From contig CAVULO010000011.1 in the NCBI GenBank assembly GCA_963742345.1, forward strand, positions 124,001 through 188,000: a DNA stretch of 64,000 nucleotides. Reading direction: 5' to 3'. The position numbers and the translations under genes are program-made. How positions within the stretch are numbered: position 1 is the stretch's first letter; each line of letters starts with the position of its first letter. Source of the stretch: Pseudolabrys sp963742345 (GTDB taxonomy: Bacteria; Pseudomonadota; Alphaproteobacteria; Rhizobiales; Xanthobacteraceae). Under the pieces are notes generated by a model. The model did no database searches and was not told where the DNA came from. It was given only the letters and a program-made list of their open reading frames with translations. This document shows positions 36,794 to 46,576 of the stretch, piece by piece.

Positions 36794-37996
36794 TCAGGCC
36801 ACTTGTCTCAGCATCTGTTTTGGATCGTAACGCTTGCCCGGCGCGCCCGACAGGGCGCGCACCAGATCGTTCATGGACTCCAGATTGTGGATCGGCCGCA
36901 ATTCGTCAACATGCGGCAACATGGCTTGCACGCCCTTGGCGCGGGCTTCGAAGCCGCGAAAACGAAGCAGCGGATTGAGCCATATCAGTCGCCGGCAGGA
37001 TCGATGAAGCCTGTCAATCTCGAAGGCGAGCGTATCGTCGCCGTCGCGTTCGAGGCCATCGGTGATCAAAAGCACCACCGCGCCCTGCGTGAGCACACGG
37101 CGCGCCCATTGTCTGTTGAACGCACGCAGCGATGAAGCGATGCGGGTGCCGCCCGACCAGTCCGCCACGTTGGTCGTACAGGCCGCAAGCGCTTCATCCG
37201 GATCGCGCTGGCGAATGGCGCGGGTGACATTGGTCAATCTCGTGCCGAACAGAAAGGTCGTCACGCGTTTGCGCGCGTCGGTGACCGCATGCAGGAAATG
37301 CAGGAATAGCCGCGTGTATTCGCTCATCGATCCGGAAATATCAAGGAGTGCCACGATGGGTGGCTCCTTAACGCGCGGGCCCAGATATTTCAGATCGATC
37401 ACCGCACCGCCCGCCTTCATGCTGGCGCGGAAAGTACGGCGGATATCGATAAGATGACCCCGACGGTTGGGCGCCAGCCGGCGCGTGCGCACCTCATCGA
37501 GCGGCAGCGCCAGACGCGCGATGGCTTCTTTCGCTGCGGCAATTTCCGCCGCAGTCATCTGTGCGAAGTCTTTCTTCTGCAATACTTCCCGATCCGAAAC
37601 GGTCAGCCTTGCGTCAATTTCCACATCGGACTTGTCCTGCTCTCGCTCATTAAGTCCGGCGAACAGCGCGTCCTGAATGCGCTGCGCGCCTGGCGGCGGC
37701 GTTTTTGGCGCACCGGACATTGTTTCCGGCAGCATCGAAGCAATCAATTTTTCAATATACCCGCGCTTGCGAAAGAAGATTCGAAAAGCCTGGTCGAACA
37801 AAACTGTATGCTCATGCCGTTTTACGAATACCGCGTGGAGCGTCCAGTAGAAATCATCGCGCATGCCGACGCGAGCAACGCTGAGCGCCTCGAGCGCATC
37901 GAGGACCGCACCGGGTCCTACCGGAATGCCGGCAGCCCGTAACGCGCGCGCAAAGTAGAGGATGTTTTCGGCGAGACGGCCTTGGGGCGCGGCCAT
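36794..37996 (-). CDS. coxE: CoxE-like VWA-domain protein
   Basis: The 400-residue protein belongs to the CoxE family. It opens RLAENILYFARALRAAGIPV and PGAVLDALEALSVARVGMRD, and its von Willebrand A domain has an intact metal site in VALLDISGSMSEYTRLFLH, followed by STRIASS-like GGTRIASSLRAFN and LLITDGLERDG. CoxE acts with the AAA+ protein CoxD in maturing the molybdenum-copper or molybdenum site of CO dehydrogenase-type enzymes. It follows coxD by four bases. Confidence 0.92.
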   Translation of the reverse strand: MAAPQGRLAENILYFARALRAAGIPVGPGAVLDALEALSVARVGMRDDFYWTLHAVFVKRHEHTVLFDQAFRIFFRKRGYIEKLIASMLPETMSGAPKTPPPGAQRIQDALFAGLNEREQDKSDVEIDARLTVSDREVLQKKDFAQMTAAEIAAAKEAIARLALPLDEVRTRRLAPNRRGHLIDIRRTFRASMKAGGAVIDLKYLGPRVKEPPIVALLDISGSMSEYTRLFLHFLHAVTDARKRVTTFLFGTRLTNVTRAIRQRDPDEALAACTTNVADWSGGTRIASSLRAFNRQWARRVLTQGAVVLLITDGLERDGDDTLAFEIDRLHRSCRRLIWLNPLLRFRGFEARAKGVQAMLPHVDELRPIHNLESMNDLVRALSGAPGKRYDPKQMLRQVA

Positions 37997-38000
37997 GATG

Positions 38001-38921
38001 TTACTCCGCCGCCCTTAACTCCGACTTCACCTCGTCGAGCAGCACCTTTACCTTGGTGCCGTCGAGCCGGGCGATGTCATCCTGATATTTCAGCAGCACG
38101 CCGAGAGTATCCGACACGGTCGCCGGATCGAGCGCCACCACATCAAGCTCGGTGAGCGCGCCGGCCCAATCCAGCGTTTCAGCCACGCCGGGTGATTTGA
38201 AAAGATCTTCTTTGCGTAAAGCTTGAACGAAGGCGACGACCTGTTCGGACAACTTCTTGGCGATACCGGGCACCTTGGCGCGAAGAATTTTTAATTCGCG
38301 CTCGGCGTTCGGGTAGCCGACCCAGTGGTAGAGGCACCGCCGTTTAAGCGCGTCATGCACTTCTCTGGTGCGATTGGACGTAACCACAACGATCGGCGGA
38401 TGCGCCGCTTTCACAGTGCCGAGCTCCGGTACGGTGACCTGGAAATCGGCAAGCACTTCCAAAAGAAAAGCCTCGAAGGCCTCGTCAGTACGGTCGATTT
38501 CGTCGATCAGCAACACCGGTGGGCCGGATGGATCGGGATCAAGCGCCTGGAGCAGCGGCCGCTTGATAAGAAACCGTTCGGAAAAAACATCATGCTCAAT
38601 GCGCGTGCGGTCACCCTCACCTTCCGCTTCCGCAAGACGGATGGCGATCATCTGCGCACCGTAATTCCACTCGTAAACTGCAGCGGAAACGTCGAGCCCC
38701 TCGTAGCATTGCAACCGGATCAGACGGCGTCCAAGGGTCTTGGCCAGCACTTTCGCAATTTCAGTCTTGCCAACACCTGCCTCCCCCTCGACGAACAGCG
38801 GCCGGCCCATGCGCAATGCGAGATAAAGCACCGTCGCCAGCGAGCGATCAGCGATGTAATCGGCCTTGGCCAATAGATCGAGGGTTGAATCGATCGAACT
38901 CGGGACGGTCTTGTCTGCCAT
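38001..38921 (-). CDS. coxD: CoxD-like MoxR AAA+ ATPase
   Basis: The 306-residue MoxR-type ATPase has Walker A in FVEGEAGVGKTEIAKVLAKT, Walker B in PPVLLIDEIDRTDEAFEAFL, sensor 1 in PIVVVTSNRTREVHDALKRR and an arginine-finger region. CoxD is known to help sulfur and metal insertion into CoxL with CoxE. It is the first gene of a run (CoxD, CoxE, two XdhC proteins, the MoeA/MobA fusion) on the minus strand with spacings of 13 bases or less. Length is normal. Confidence 0.93.
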   Translation of the reverse strand: MADKTVPSSIDSTLDLLAKADYIADRSLATVLYLALRMGRPLFVEGEAGVGKTEIAKVLAKTLGRRLIRLQCYEGLDVSAAVYEWNYGAQMIAIRLAEAEGEGDRTRIEHDVFSERFLIKRPLLQALDPDPSGPPVLLIDEIDRTDEAFEAFLLEVLADFQVTVPELGTVKAAHPPIVVVTSNRTREVHDALKRRCLYHWVGYPNAERELKILRAKVPGIAKKLSEQVVAFVQALRKEDLFKSPGVAETLDWAGALTELDVVALDPATVSDTLGVLLKYQDDIARLDGTKVKVLLDEVKSELRAAE

Positions 38922-38993
38922 GCGGGGACTTTATCCTAACACGCGCGTGTCTTACATGTGGGGGTCGAAGGCCCCGACAGCCAGGATAAACCA

Positions 38994-39527
38994 ATGACGA
39001 AGCCCGAAACCCTCGAGAAAGACACCCTGCGGATGCCCACGATCGATCCGGGGGTCCGTATCGGCCATGTCCATCTGAAGGTCGCCGACCTGCAAAGGGC
39101 GCTTGATTTCTATTGCGGTGTGCTGGGTTTTACACTCACCACCAGCCGGCCGGGCGCGGCCTTTATCTCCGCGGGCGGCTACCACCATCATCTCGGGCTG
39201 AACACCTGGGAGAGCCGCGGCGGCTCTCCGCCGGCGCCCGGCACGACCGGTCTTTACCATACCGCCATTCTTTACCCGACCCGGCGGCTGCTGGCCGACG
39301 CGCTACGCCGCCTCATCGTTGCAAAGATTCCGCTGGAAGGTGCCAGTGATCATGGCGTGAGCGAGGCGCTTTATTTGCGTGACCCCGACGACAACGGTGT
39401 TGAGCTCTATTGGGACCGTCCGAAAGAGAAGTGGCCGAAAAAGCCAGACGGCTCCTTGCAGATGTTCACCCATCCGCTCGACCTGCATGATCTCCTGGCC
39501 GAGCTCGATCGCGAACCGGCCGCCTGA
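38994..39527 (+). CDS. VOC-family (glyoxalase/dioxygenase) protein
   Basis: The start is the ATG at 38994 (MTKPETLEKDTLRMPTIDPG), preceded by CCAGGATAAACCA. The 177-residue protein has two beta-alpha-beta-beta-beta modules: IGHVHLKVADLQRALDFYCG and GLYHTAILYPTRRLLADALR, with FYCGVLGF, YHHHLGLNTW and DPDDNGVELYWDRP supplying metal-binding His and Glu residues. It resembles catechol 2,3-dioxygenase-like and glyoxalase-like enzymes. It is the only plus-strand gene inside the cox cluster, separating coxD from coxM, and its role there is unknown. Confidence 0.82.
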   Translation: MTKPETLEKDTLRMPTIDPGVRIGHVHLKVADLQRALDFYCGVLGFTLTTSRPGAAFISAGGYHHHLGLNTWESRGGSPPAPGTTGLYHTAILYPTRRLLADALRRLIVAKIPLEGASDHGVSEALYLRDPDDNGVELYWDRPKEKWPKKPDGSLQMFTHPLDLHDLLAELDREPAA

Positions 39528-39567
39528 CGTCATTCGCTGGGCGTCGCCCTGGCGCGCCGCTGACCGA

Positions 39568-39717
39568 CTAAATAGTCAGACGCACGTAGGCCAAAGACGC
39601 CGCGATCAGTACGACAATGAGAAGTGGCAAAAATTGCTGCACGGCAACCTTCCAAGCGGATTGAGCCTTCGCTTGGAAACGCGACTGCCGCCCGGATTGT
39701 TCCCTGTCACTTCGAAA
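39568..39717 (-). CDS. Possible small membrane protein after coxM, start unclear
   Basis: Directly after the coxM stop, in the same frame, 49 sense codons run to a TAG at 39568-39570. They encode RFQAKAQSAWKVAVQQFLPL followed by LIVVLIAASLAYVRLTI, a convincing membrane helix. There is no ATG; an internal GTG would give about 24 residues, and a GTG at 39710 lies in another frame. It could be a separate small membrane protein with a damaged start or a read-through extension of CoxM. Alternatives cannot be separated from sequence alone. Confidence 0.35.
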   Translation of the reverse strand, partial: FRSDREQSGRQSRFQAKAQSAWKVAVQQFLPLLIVVLIAASLAYVRLTI

Positions 39718-40518
39718 TCAAGCAGTCGCTTTTGCGAGCGCACGCCGCGCCAGCACGCCAACAAGGTGCGCCCGATATTCCGCACTCGCGTGAATATCGC
39801 TGTTCATGCCGGTCGCCGGAATGGTCATACCTTCAAGCGACTTCGCCGCGAAACGTTTCTTGAGCGCCTCCTCAAACGATTTGACCCGAAACACGCCGTT
39901 GGCGCCGGCACCGGTCACGGCTACGCGAATGTCAGCGCCGCGCTTTGACACGAAGACGCCCACCAACGCAAAACCTGAGGCCGGGTGCTTGAACTTCTCG
40001 TAGGCCGCTTTCTTGGCAACTGGGAAGCTGATCTTGGTAATGATCTCGCCGTCTTCGAGTGCCGTCGAAAACATGCCGGTAAAAAAATCGTCGGCCGCAA
40101 TGCGCCGCTTGTTGGTGATGATGGTTGCGCCGAGACCGAGGCATGCCGCCGGATAATCCGCGTTTGGATCGTTGTTGGCGATTGAGCCGCCAATGGTACC
40201 CCGATTGCGTACCTGCGGGTCGCCGACCGAGGCCGGTACCGACGCAAGGCCTGGCAATGTCTGCTGTAGCACCGGCGAGTTAGCGGCATCCGCATGACGC
40301 GTCATGGCGCCGATGACGATCGAGCGCCCCTTCTGCTCGACACCGTTCAGGCCCTCAACGAGGGAGAGATCGATTAAGGCCGATGGTTGCGCCAGCCGCA
40401 GTTTCATCACCGGTAGGAGCGAATGGCCGCCGGCCAATAGCTTGGCCTCCGGATTGCGCGCCAGCAAGCCGGCCGCCTGGCGGACCGTTGTCGGACGATG
40501 GAAGGTGAAATTGTACAT
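39718..40518 (-). CDS. coxM: CoxM-like FAD-binding subunit
   Basis: The 266-residue protein has the FAD-binding motifs of the medium subunit of xanthine dehydrogenase-family enzymes: KLLAGGHSLLPVMKLRLAQP and NRGTIGGSIANNDPNADYPA, with FFTGMFSTALEDGEIITKIS and a CO_deh_flav_C domain after it. It passes electrons from the iron-sulfur subunit to an acceptor. The start follows AGGAGAGATCG, 24 bases after the coxL stop, so coxS-coxL-coxM form one transcription unit on the minus strand. Confidence 0.93.
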   Translation of the reverse strand: MYNFTFHRPTTVRQAAGLLARNPEAKLLAGGHSLLPVMKLRLAQPSALIDLSLVEGLNGVEQKGRSIVIGAMTRHADAANSPVLQQTLPGLASVPASVGDPQVRNRGTIGGSIANNDPNADYPAACLGLGATIITNKRRIAADDFFTGMFSTALEDGEIITKISFPVAKKAAYEKFKHPASGFALVGVFVSKRGADIRVAVTGAGANGVFRVKSFEEALKKRFAAKSLEGMTIPATGMNSDIHASAEYRAHLVGVLARRALAKATA

Positions 40519-40542
40519 CGATCTCTCCTTTAAGCGGCGAAG

Positions 40543-42900
40543 TTATGCGGCTTGGCGCGGGGTCACCCGCTGCAGCGCCGACCACACCGCATTGGCGGTG
40601 GCCGGCATGGCTAGCTCTTCGGTTCCGATCGCATCGGTGATGGCGTTGATCACCGCGGCGGGCGACGCAATCGCCCCGGCCTCGCCGCAGCCTTTGATGC
40701 CGAGCGGGTTGGACGGCGCTTTGGTTTCAGTCAGGCCGACCTGAAACGACGGCAGGTCATGAGCATGCGGCATGCAATAATCCATGAGCGAGCCGGTCAC
40801 GAGCTGGCCATCCTTGTCATAGATTGCACCCTCCAGCAGGGCCTGCCCGATACCTTGCGCGATACCGCCGTGCACCTGGCCTTCGACAATCATCGGATTG
40901 ATGATGGTGCCGAAGTCGTCGATTGCGGTCCAATTGACGATCTCGGTTCTGCCGGTGTCGCGGTCGACCTCGACCTCGCAAATGTGGCAACCGGCCGGGA
41001 AGGTGAAATTGGTTGGATCGTAGAACGACGTTTCCTTCAACCCCGGCTCCAGTTCGGCCCCGGTGAATTTGTGCGCGATATAAGCGTTGAGCGCGACGTC
41101 ACTGAAAGCAGCCGATTTGTCGGTGCCGGCGACAGTGAACTTGCCGTCCTTGAACTCGATGTCGCCTTCCGCTGCTTCAAGCATGAAGGCCGCGACCTTC
41201 TTGGCTTTGGCCTCGATCTTGTCGAGCGCTTTGACGATTGCCGACATGCCGACCGCGCCCGAACGCGAGCCGTATGTACCCATGCCGAACTGCACCTTGT
41301 CGGTATCGCCGTGCACGATTGAGACGTTCTCGAACGGAATGCCGAGCCGCTCCGACACCAATTGCGCGAAGGTGGTTTCGTGACCCTGGCCGTGCGCGTG
41401 GCAGCCCGTGAGCACTTCCACGCTGCCGGTCGGGTTGACCCGCACCTCGGCAGATTCCCACAAACCAACGCCGGCGCCGAGCGAGCCGACCGCTTGGCTT
41501 GGCGCGATGCCGCAGGCCTCGATATAAGTTGAATAGCCGAGGCCACGTAGCTTGCCGTGACGCGCTGCTTCGCGTTTGCGCTTTCCGAAGCCCTTCACGT
41601 CGGCGAGTTCCAGCGCCTTCTTGAGCGAGGCGTGATAGTCGCCAGCGTCATAGGCCATGATAACCGGAGTCTGGTGCGGGAAGGTCTTGATAAAATTGCG
41701 CTTGCGCAATTCCGCTGGCTCAATGCCCAGCTGTCGCGCCGACACCTCGACCAGCCGCTCGACAACGAACGTCGCCTCCGGGCGCCCGGCGCCGCGATAG
41801 GCATCGACCGGCGCGGTGTTGGTGTAGACCGCGTCCACCTCGCAATAAATCGACGGAATGTCGTATTGGCCCGACAGCAGCGTGCCGTACAGATAGGTCG
41901 GCACCGACGAAGAGAAGGTCGACATATAGGCGCCGAGATTGGCGATCGTTTTCGCGCGCAAGGCGAGAATTTTTCCGTTGGCGTCGAGAGCCAACTCGGC
42001 ATGAGTGACGTGATCTCGGCCATGGGCGTCGGCGAGGAAGGCCTCGGTGCGATCCGCTGTCCATTTCACCGGGCGCTGGACTTTACGCGCCGCCCAAAGA
42101 CAAACGACTTCCTCCGGATAAATGAAAATCTTCGAACCGAATCCGCCGCCCACATCGGGCGCGATCACTCGGAGTTTGTGCTCCGGCGCCATGCCGACAA
42201 AGGCGGCGATGACCAGACGCGCCACATGGGGATTTTGTGAAGTATTCCACAAGGTAAGGCCATCAGTACCGGCATCGTATTCGGCCAGCGCCGCGCGCGG
42301 CTCCATCGCGTTCGGCACCAGTCGATTGTTGATGATGTCGAGTTTGGTGACGTGCTTGGCGGCGGCAAAGGCCGCGTCGGTCGCTTTGGCGTCGCCGAGA
42401 TGCCATTCGTAAATCGTGTTCTTGGGTGCGATCTCGTGGATCTGCGGGCCCGATTTCGCCTTGGCCGGATCGATCACCGAGGGCAGCACTTCGTAGTCGA
42501 CCTTGACCTTCTCGGCAGCGTCGCGCGCTTGCGCCAACGTTTCCCCAATCACCACCACCACGGCGTCGCCGACACAATTGACTTTGCCGGACGCGAGCGC
42601 CGGATGCGGCGCCATCTTCATCGGCGTGCCGTCTTTGGAGTGGATCATCCAGCCGCAGATCAGGTTGCCAATCTTGTCGGTCGCGAGGTCGGCGCCGGTA
42701 AGGACAGCGACGACACCCGGCATAGACTTCGCGGAACTGATGTCGATGCGTTTGATCTTCGCGTGGGCATGCGGCGAACGCACGAACACCGCGCGGGTCT
42801 CGCCCGGCCGAACGACATCATCGGTGTATTGTCCTTTACCGGTGATGAAGCGGAGGTCCTCTTTCCGGCGCACCGCCGCGCCGATACCCGTCGCGCTCAT
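40543..42900 (-). CDS. coxL: Form II CoxL-like molybdenum hydroxylase large subunit
   Basis: The 785-residue protein is the molybdopterin-binding subunit. Its active-site loop reads AYRGAGR (residues 367-373), the form II signature, rather than the AYXCSFR of true CO dehydrogenase. PDVGGGFGSKIFIYPEE, the GSLGAGVGLWESAEVRVNPT region, CHAHGQGHETTFAQ and the catalytic glutamate in GIKGCGEAGAIASP are present. Form II enzymes hydroxylate diverse aldehydes, purines or N-heterocycles, so CO is probably not the main substrate. It lies between coxS and coxM in the usual S-L-M order. Confidence 0.93.
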   Translation of the reverse strand: MSATGIGAAVRRKEDLRFITGKGQYTDDVVRPGETRAVFVRSPHAHAKIKRIDISSAKSMPGVVAVLTGADLATDKIGNLICGWMIHSKDGTPMKMAPHPALASGKVNCVGDAVVVVIGETLAQARDAAEKVKVDYEVLPSVIDPAKAKSGPQIHEIAPKNTIYEWHLGDAKATDAAFAAAKHVTKLDIINNRLVPNAMEPRAALAEYDAGTDGLTLWNTSQNPHVARLVIAAFVGMAPEHKLRVIAPDVGGGFGSKIFIYPEEVVCLWAARKVQRPVKWTADRTEAFLADAHGRDHVTHAELALDANGKILALRAKTIANLGAYMSTFSSSVPTYLYGTLLSGQYDIPSIYCEVDAVYTNTAPVDAYRGAGRPEATFVVERLVEVSARQLGIEPAELRKRNFIKTFPHQTPVIMAYDAGDYHASLKKALELADVKGFGKRKREAARHGKLRGLGYSTYIEACGIAPSQAVGSLGAGVGLWESAEVRVNPTGSVEVLTGCHAHGQGHETTFAQLVSERLGIPFENVSIVHGDTDKVQFGMGTYGSRSGAVGMSAIVKALDKIEAKAKKVAAFMLEAAEGDIEFKDGKFTVAGTDKSAAFSDVALNAYIAHKFTGAELEPGLKETSFYDPTNFTFPAGCHICEVEVDRDTGRTEIVNWTAIDDFGTIINPMIVEGQVHGGIAQGIGQALLEGAIYDKDGQLVTGSLMDYCMPHAHDLPSFQVGLTETKAPSNPLGIKGCGEAGAIASPAAVINAITDAIGTEELAMPATANAVWSALQRVTPRQAA

Positions 42901-42930
42901 GGCGGTCTCCTCCCGTTGTATTTTTTGACG

Positions 42931-43428
<498 letters not shown>

Positions 43429-43611
43429 GACCTTCCTCCCAATTTGGGGCCAAAAGCCCTCTTTTCGCCCCCCTCGACAAGGACGGTGGCGGTTCGCCTG
43501 CGAGATCGGGCCGATTTCCGCCCGATTGCGCCTTGGAACATGAATAAGTCTGAACCCCGATTGTGGGCTCGGTCAAGGGATTCAAAGGGCGAAAACCGAG
43601 CGATCACCCCA

Positions 43612-44061
43612 TCACGGGGTTGCAACGGTCGAGGCAAACTTCTGGAAGAAATCATCGGCGATCTTCTTCGCCGCCCCATTGACCAGGCGCTGTCCGAGCT
43701 GGGCGAGCTTGCCGCCGATCTGCGCCTCGACGTTGTAGGTAAGCAACGTACCACCATCCTTTTCGGCAAGCGCGACCGTCGCCCCACCTTTGGCGAAGCC
43801 GGCAACACCGCCATCGCCTTCGCCAGAAATTCTGTAGCCGTTGGGCGGGTTAAGGTCGGTCAGATGGACTTTGCCTTTGAAGCGCGCCTTTACCGGACCG
43901 ATCTTGGTTGTCGCGATCGCCTGGAATTCGGTATCAGAGGTCTTGTTGAGCTCCTCACAGCCCGGGATGCAGGCCTTCAGTACCTCCGCGTCATTGAGCT
44001 TCGCCCACACGATTTCCCGGCTGGCCGCAAGCTGAACTTCACCCGTCATTGTCATTGCCAT
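43612..44061 (-). CDS. coxG: CoxG-like SRPBCC protein
   Basis: The start is the ATG at 44059-44061, with AGGGAGACGCC upstream; two further ATGs follow within five codons. The 149-residue protein is a CoxG/SRPBCC fold: GEVQLAASREIVWAKLNDAE, KACIPGCEELNK, GPVKARFKGKVHLTDLNPP and GGKLAQLGQRLVNGAAKKIA. CoxG is thought to recruit CO dehydrogenase-type complexes to the membrane. This form lacks the C-terminal membrane-anchoring tail seen in some CoxG proteins. It heads the cox cluster and diverges from pcaD. Confidence 0.9.
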   Translation of the reverse strand: MAMTMTGEVQLAASREIVWAKLNDAEVLKACIPGCEELNKTSDTEFQAIATTKIGPVKARFKGKVHLTDLNPPNGYRISGEGDGGVAGFAKGGATVALAEKDGGTLLTYNVEAQIGGKLAQLGQRLVNGAAKKIADDFFQKFASTVATP

Positions 44062-44223
44062 CCAGGCGTCTCCCTGAAAATTGGTCCGACCCACGAGGAC
44101 CGGACACCCCCGGCTTAATCCCTCGCGGCCGACCTGAAAAGAGCTTTGCAGAAGGCGCATGGCGCATTAAGGGTGTCGGCCACGCTCCGTCCGACAATCA
44201 GAACACACTCAGGGAGGACTTTC

Positions 44224-45006
44224 ATGCCGATGATCAATGCCGACGACGGCTGCCCGATCCATGTCGAGGTCGAAGGCCGCGACGGTGCGCCCGTGCTGAT
44301 GCTGTCGAACTCGCTCGGCACCAACCTGCATATGTGGGACGACCAAGCTCCCGAATTCACCAAGCACTTCCGGCTGGTGCGTTACGACCGCCGCGGCCAT
44401 GGCAAGTCCGGTGTGCCGAAAGGCCCCTATTCCATGGAGCGTTTTGGGCGGGACGTGCTCTCGGTGCTCGATGCACTCAAGATCAGGAAGACCAGCTGGT
44501 GCGGATTGTCGATGGGCGGCATGGTCGGCCAATGGTTGGGGGCCAATGCGCCCGATCGGGTCGAGAAACTCGTCCTTTCGAATACAAATTACAATTATGC
44601 CGACAAGGCGCCCTGGGTCGATCGCATCAAGTTCGTGCAGGAAAAAGGTCTGGAAGAACTGGTTGATCCGAACATGGAGCGCTGGTTCACCAAGGGCTTC
44701 CGTGATCGCGCACCGCAAGTGATCGCGCGCATGAAAGAAATATTCCTCGCGACCAATCCGGTCGGCTACATCGCCAGTTGCGAAGCAATCCGCGACATGG
44801 ACTTCACCGCCTCCAATCCGCGCATCAGTGCGCCGACCCTGGTGATCGTCGGAAATCAGGATCCCGCAACACCACCGGCGGCCGGAGAAGCCATCGCAAA
44901 GCAGATCAAGGGCGCCAAGGTTGCCGCGCTGGACGCCGCCCATATCGCCAACATGGAGCAGCCCAAGCTCTACACCGAGACCGTGCTCAATTTTCTGCAT
45001 GCTTAG
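44224..45006 (+). CDS. pcaD: 3-oxoadipate enol-lactonase
   Basis: The start is the ATG at 44224, behind GGGAGGACTTTC. The 260-residue alpha/beta hydrolase has the oxyanion region LMLSNSLGTNLHMWD, the nucleophile serine in WCGLSMGGMVGQ, the aspartate in IVGNQDPATPP and the histidine in LDAAHIANMEQP. The NSLGTNLHMWD string is typical of PcaD, which opens 3-oxoadipate enol-lactone in the beta-ketoadipate pathway of protocatechuate breakdown. pcaC follows after 11 bases, which strongly supports the call. Confidence 0.92.
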   Translation: MPMINADDGCPIHVEVEGRDGAPVLMLSNSLGTNLHMWDDQAPEFTKHFRLVRYDRRGHGKSGVPKGPYSMERFGRDVLSVLDALKIRKTSWCGLSMGGMVGQWLGANAPDRVEKLVLSNTNYNYADKAPWVDRIKFVQEKGLEELVDPNMERWFTKGFRDRAPQVIARMKEIFLATNPVGYIASCEAIRDMDFTASNPRISAPTLVIVGNQDPATPPAAGEAIAKQIKGAKVAALDAAHIANMEQPKLYTETVLNFLHA

Positions 45007-45017
45007 AGGTCATTCCG

Positions 45018-45407
45018 ATGGACGACAAGGAACGCTACGAACGCGGCATGGCCAAGCGCCGCAAGGTGCTGGGCAATGCCTGGGTCGACCGCGCCAACGC
45101 GAAGAAGACCGCATTCAATGAGGAATTCCAGGATTTCATCACCCGCGCCGCCTGGGGCGAGGTCTGGACACGTCCACACTACGACGAACGCACGCGACGT
45201 ATCCTGGTGATCGGAACCATGCTCGCGCTCGATAAATGGGAAGAGTTCCGCATGCATGTGCGGGCGGCGCTCGCCGAGGGCGGCTTTACTTCAGACGACA
45301 TCAAGGAAATTATTTTGCAGCAGGCCATCTATTGCGGGGTGCCAGCCGCCAACCACGCTTTCAAGGAAGCCGCCGAAGTCATCGCTGAAGTGACAAAGAG
45401 CAAATAG
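45018..45407 (+). CDS. pcaC: 4-carboxymuconolactone decarboxylase
   Basis: The start is the ATG at 45018, giving 129 residues. YERGMAKRRKVLGNAWVDRA at the N-terminus, then WTRPHYDERTRRILVIGTML and QAIYCGVPAANHAFKEAAEV are characteristic of PcaC, an AhpD-like helical protein that decarboxylates 4-carboxymuconolactone to the enol-lactone used by PcaD. The two genes form a pcaDC operon; pcaB, pcaG and pcaH are not in the window. The length is normal. Confidence 0.94.
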   Translation: MDDKERYERGMAKRRKVLGNAWVDRANAKKTAFNEEFQDFITRAAWGEVWTRPHYDERTRRILVIGTMLALDKWEEFRMHVRAALAEGGFTSDDIKEIILQQAIYCGVPAANHAFKEAAEVIAEVTKSK

Positions 45408-45490
45408 CCATCACGCGGCGGTGACACCCTCGTCATTTCCAGTTGAAAAGGCTTCAATGTAAGCCATGGCCCATTCGATGGGGGCAATCC

Positions 45491-46571
45491 ATGGCGAAAA
45501 TAAAAGTACGCAAAGGCATGCCGAGCGTTGCGCTCGACAAAGCCGAGTTCAAACGGCGCTTTCTCGCAAGATTTTACGATCCGGATTTTGAACCGCTTCA
45601 AGGCGAAATCGACAAGATCGCTGAAACCGCCTGGATCACTTACGACGAGTACCACAAGAGCCCGCGTGTGACGAAAGCCGGACCCGGCTTTGCCGATCCA
45701 GACGAGGACATCTCGGTCGAATGGCTCGCCACCCGAGCCAATATCCAGACTGCCGAGCGCCGGCAGAAAAACCGCAAGTCGCCGTCACGCATTCTGATCG
45801 TCAATGGCTCATCGCGCAGCGACCAGACCTGCCCCGGTGAAATGTCGAAGACCTATCGACTGGTTATGCTGGCGAAAAAGGCCGTCGAGAAGACGCACGG
45901 TTTCGACGTCGAAGTCCTCGACCTCTCGCGCCTGACGTCGGAATACGGCCGCGTCATTTATCCGTGCAAAGCCTGCGTATCGACAGCGCAACCGCTCTGC
46001 CATTGGCCGTGCAGTTGCTATCCCAATCACGCGCTCGGACAGACCGGCGACTGGATGGCCGAGATTTACCCGAAATGGGTCGCGGCCCATGGCGTGATGA
46101 TCGTCTGTCCGGTGAACTGGTACCAGGCGCCCTCGTCACTCAAGTTGATGATCGATCGCCTGGTCTGCGCGGACGGCGGCAATCCCGATCCGACATCGAC
46201 CCACGGCAAGGATGCCGCCAAAGCCAAGGAGCTCGAACTCAAAGGCTGGCCCTACCCGCGCCATCTTAGCCGGACGCGTGTTCTCGGTCGTCGTGCATGG
46301 GGATGCAGCCGGCACGGAGAATCTCCGGCGAATTCTCACTGACTGGATGAGCGATATTGGAATGATACCGTCAGGCCATTTGGCCCTGATCGACCGGTAT
46401 GTCGGCTATCTCACGCCCTACGCAACGAGCCATGACGACCTCGATCGCGACACGGACTTTCAGGACGATGTCCGCAATGCCACGCTCGCACTGGTCCAGG
46501 CGGTCAAAGATCGACGTTCAGGAAAATTGCAGCCGCCGGATCGCGGCCTGCACGAAGCGCGCCCGAAATAG
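45491..46571 (+). CDS. NADPH-dependent FMN reductase-like flavoprotein, frame-broken
   Basis: The start is placed at the ATG at 45491. The first 100 residues (MPSVALDKAEFKRRFLARFY) form an extra N-terminal region; then RILIVNGSSRSDQTCPGEMS opens a flavodoxin-like fold with CKACVSTAQPLCHWPCSCYP and MIVCPVNWYQAPSSLKLMID, the latter typical of NADPH-dependent FMN reductases. An extra base near 46268 shifts into AGRVFSVVVHGDAAGTENLR. Length is three times 360 plus one. The CxxC-rich insert is unusual and might bind a metal or a cluster. It follows pcaC by 83 bases and may be co-transcribed; the substrate is unknown. Confidence 0.75.
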
Positions 46572-46576
46572 CAGGC

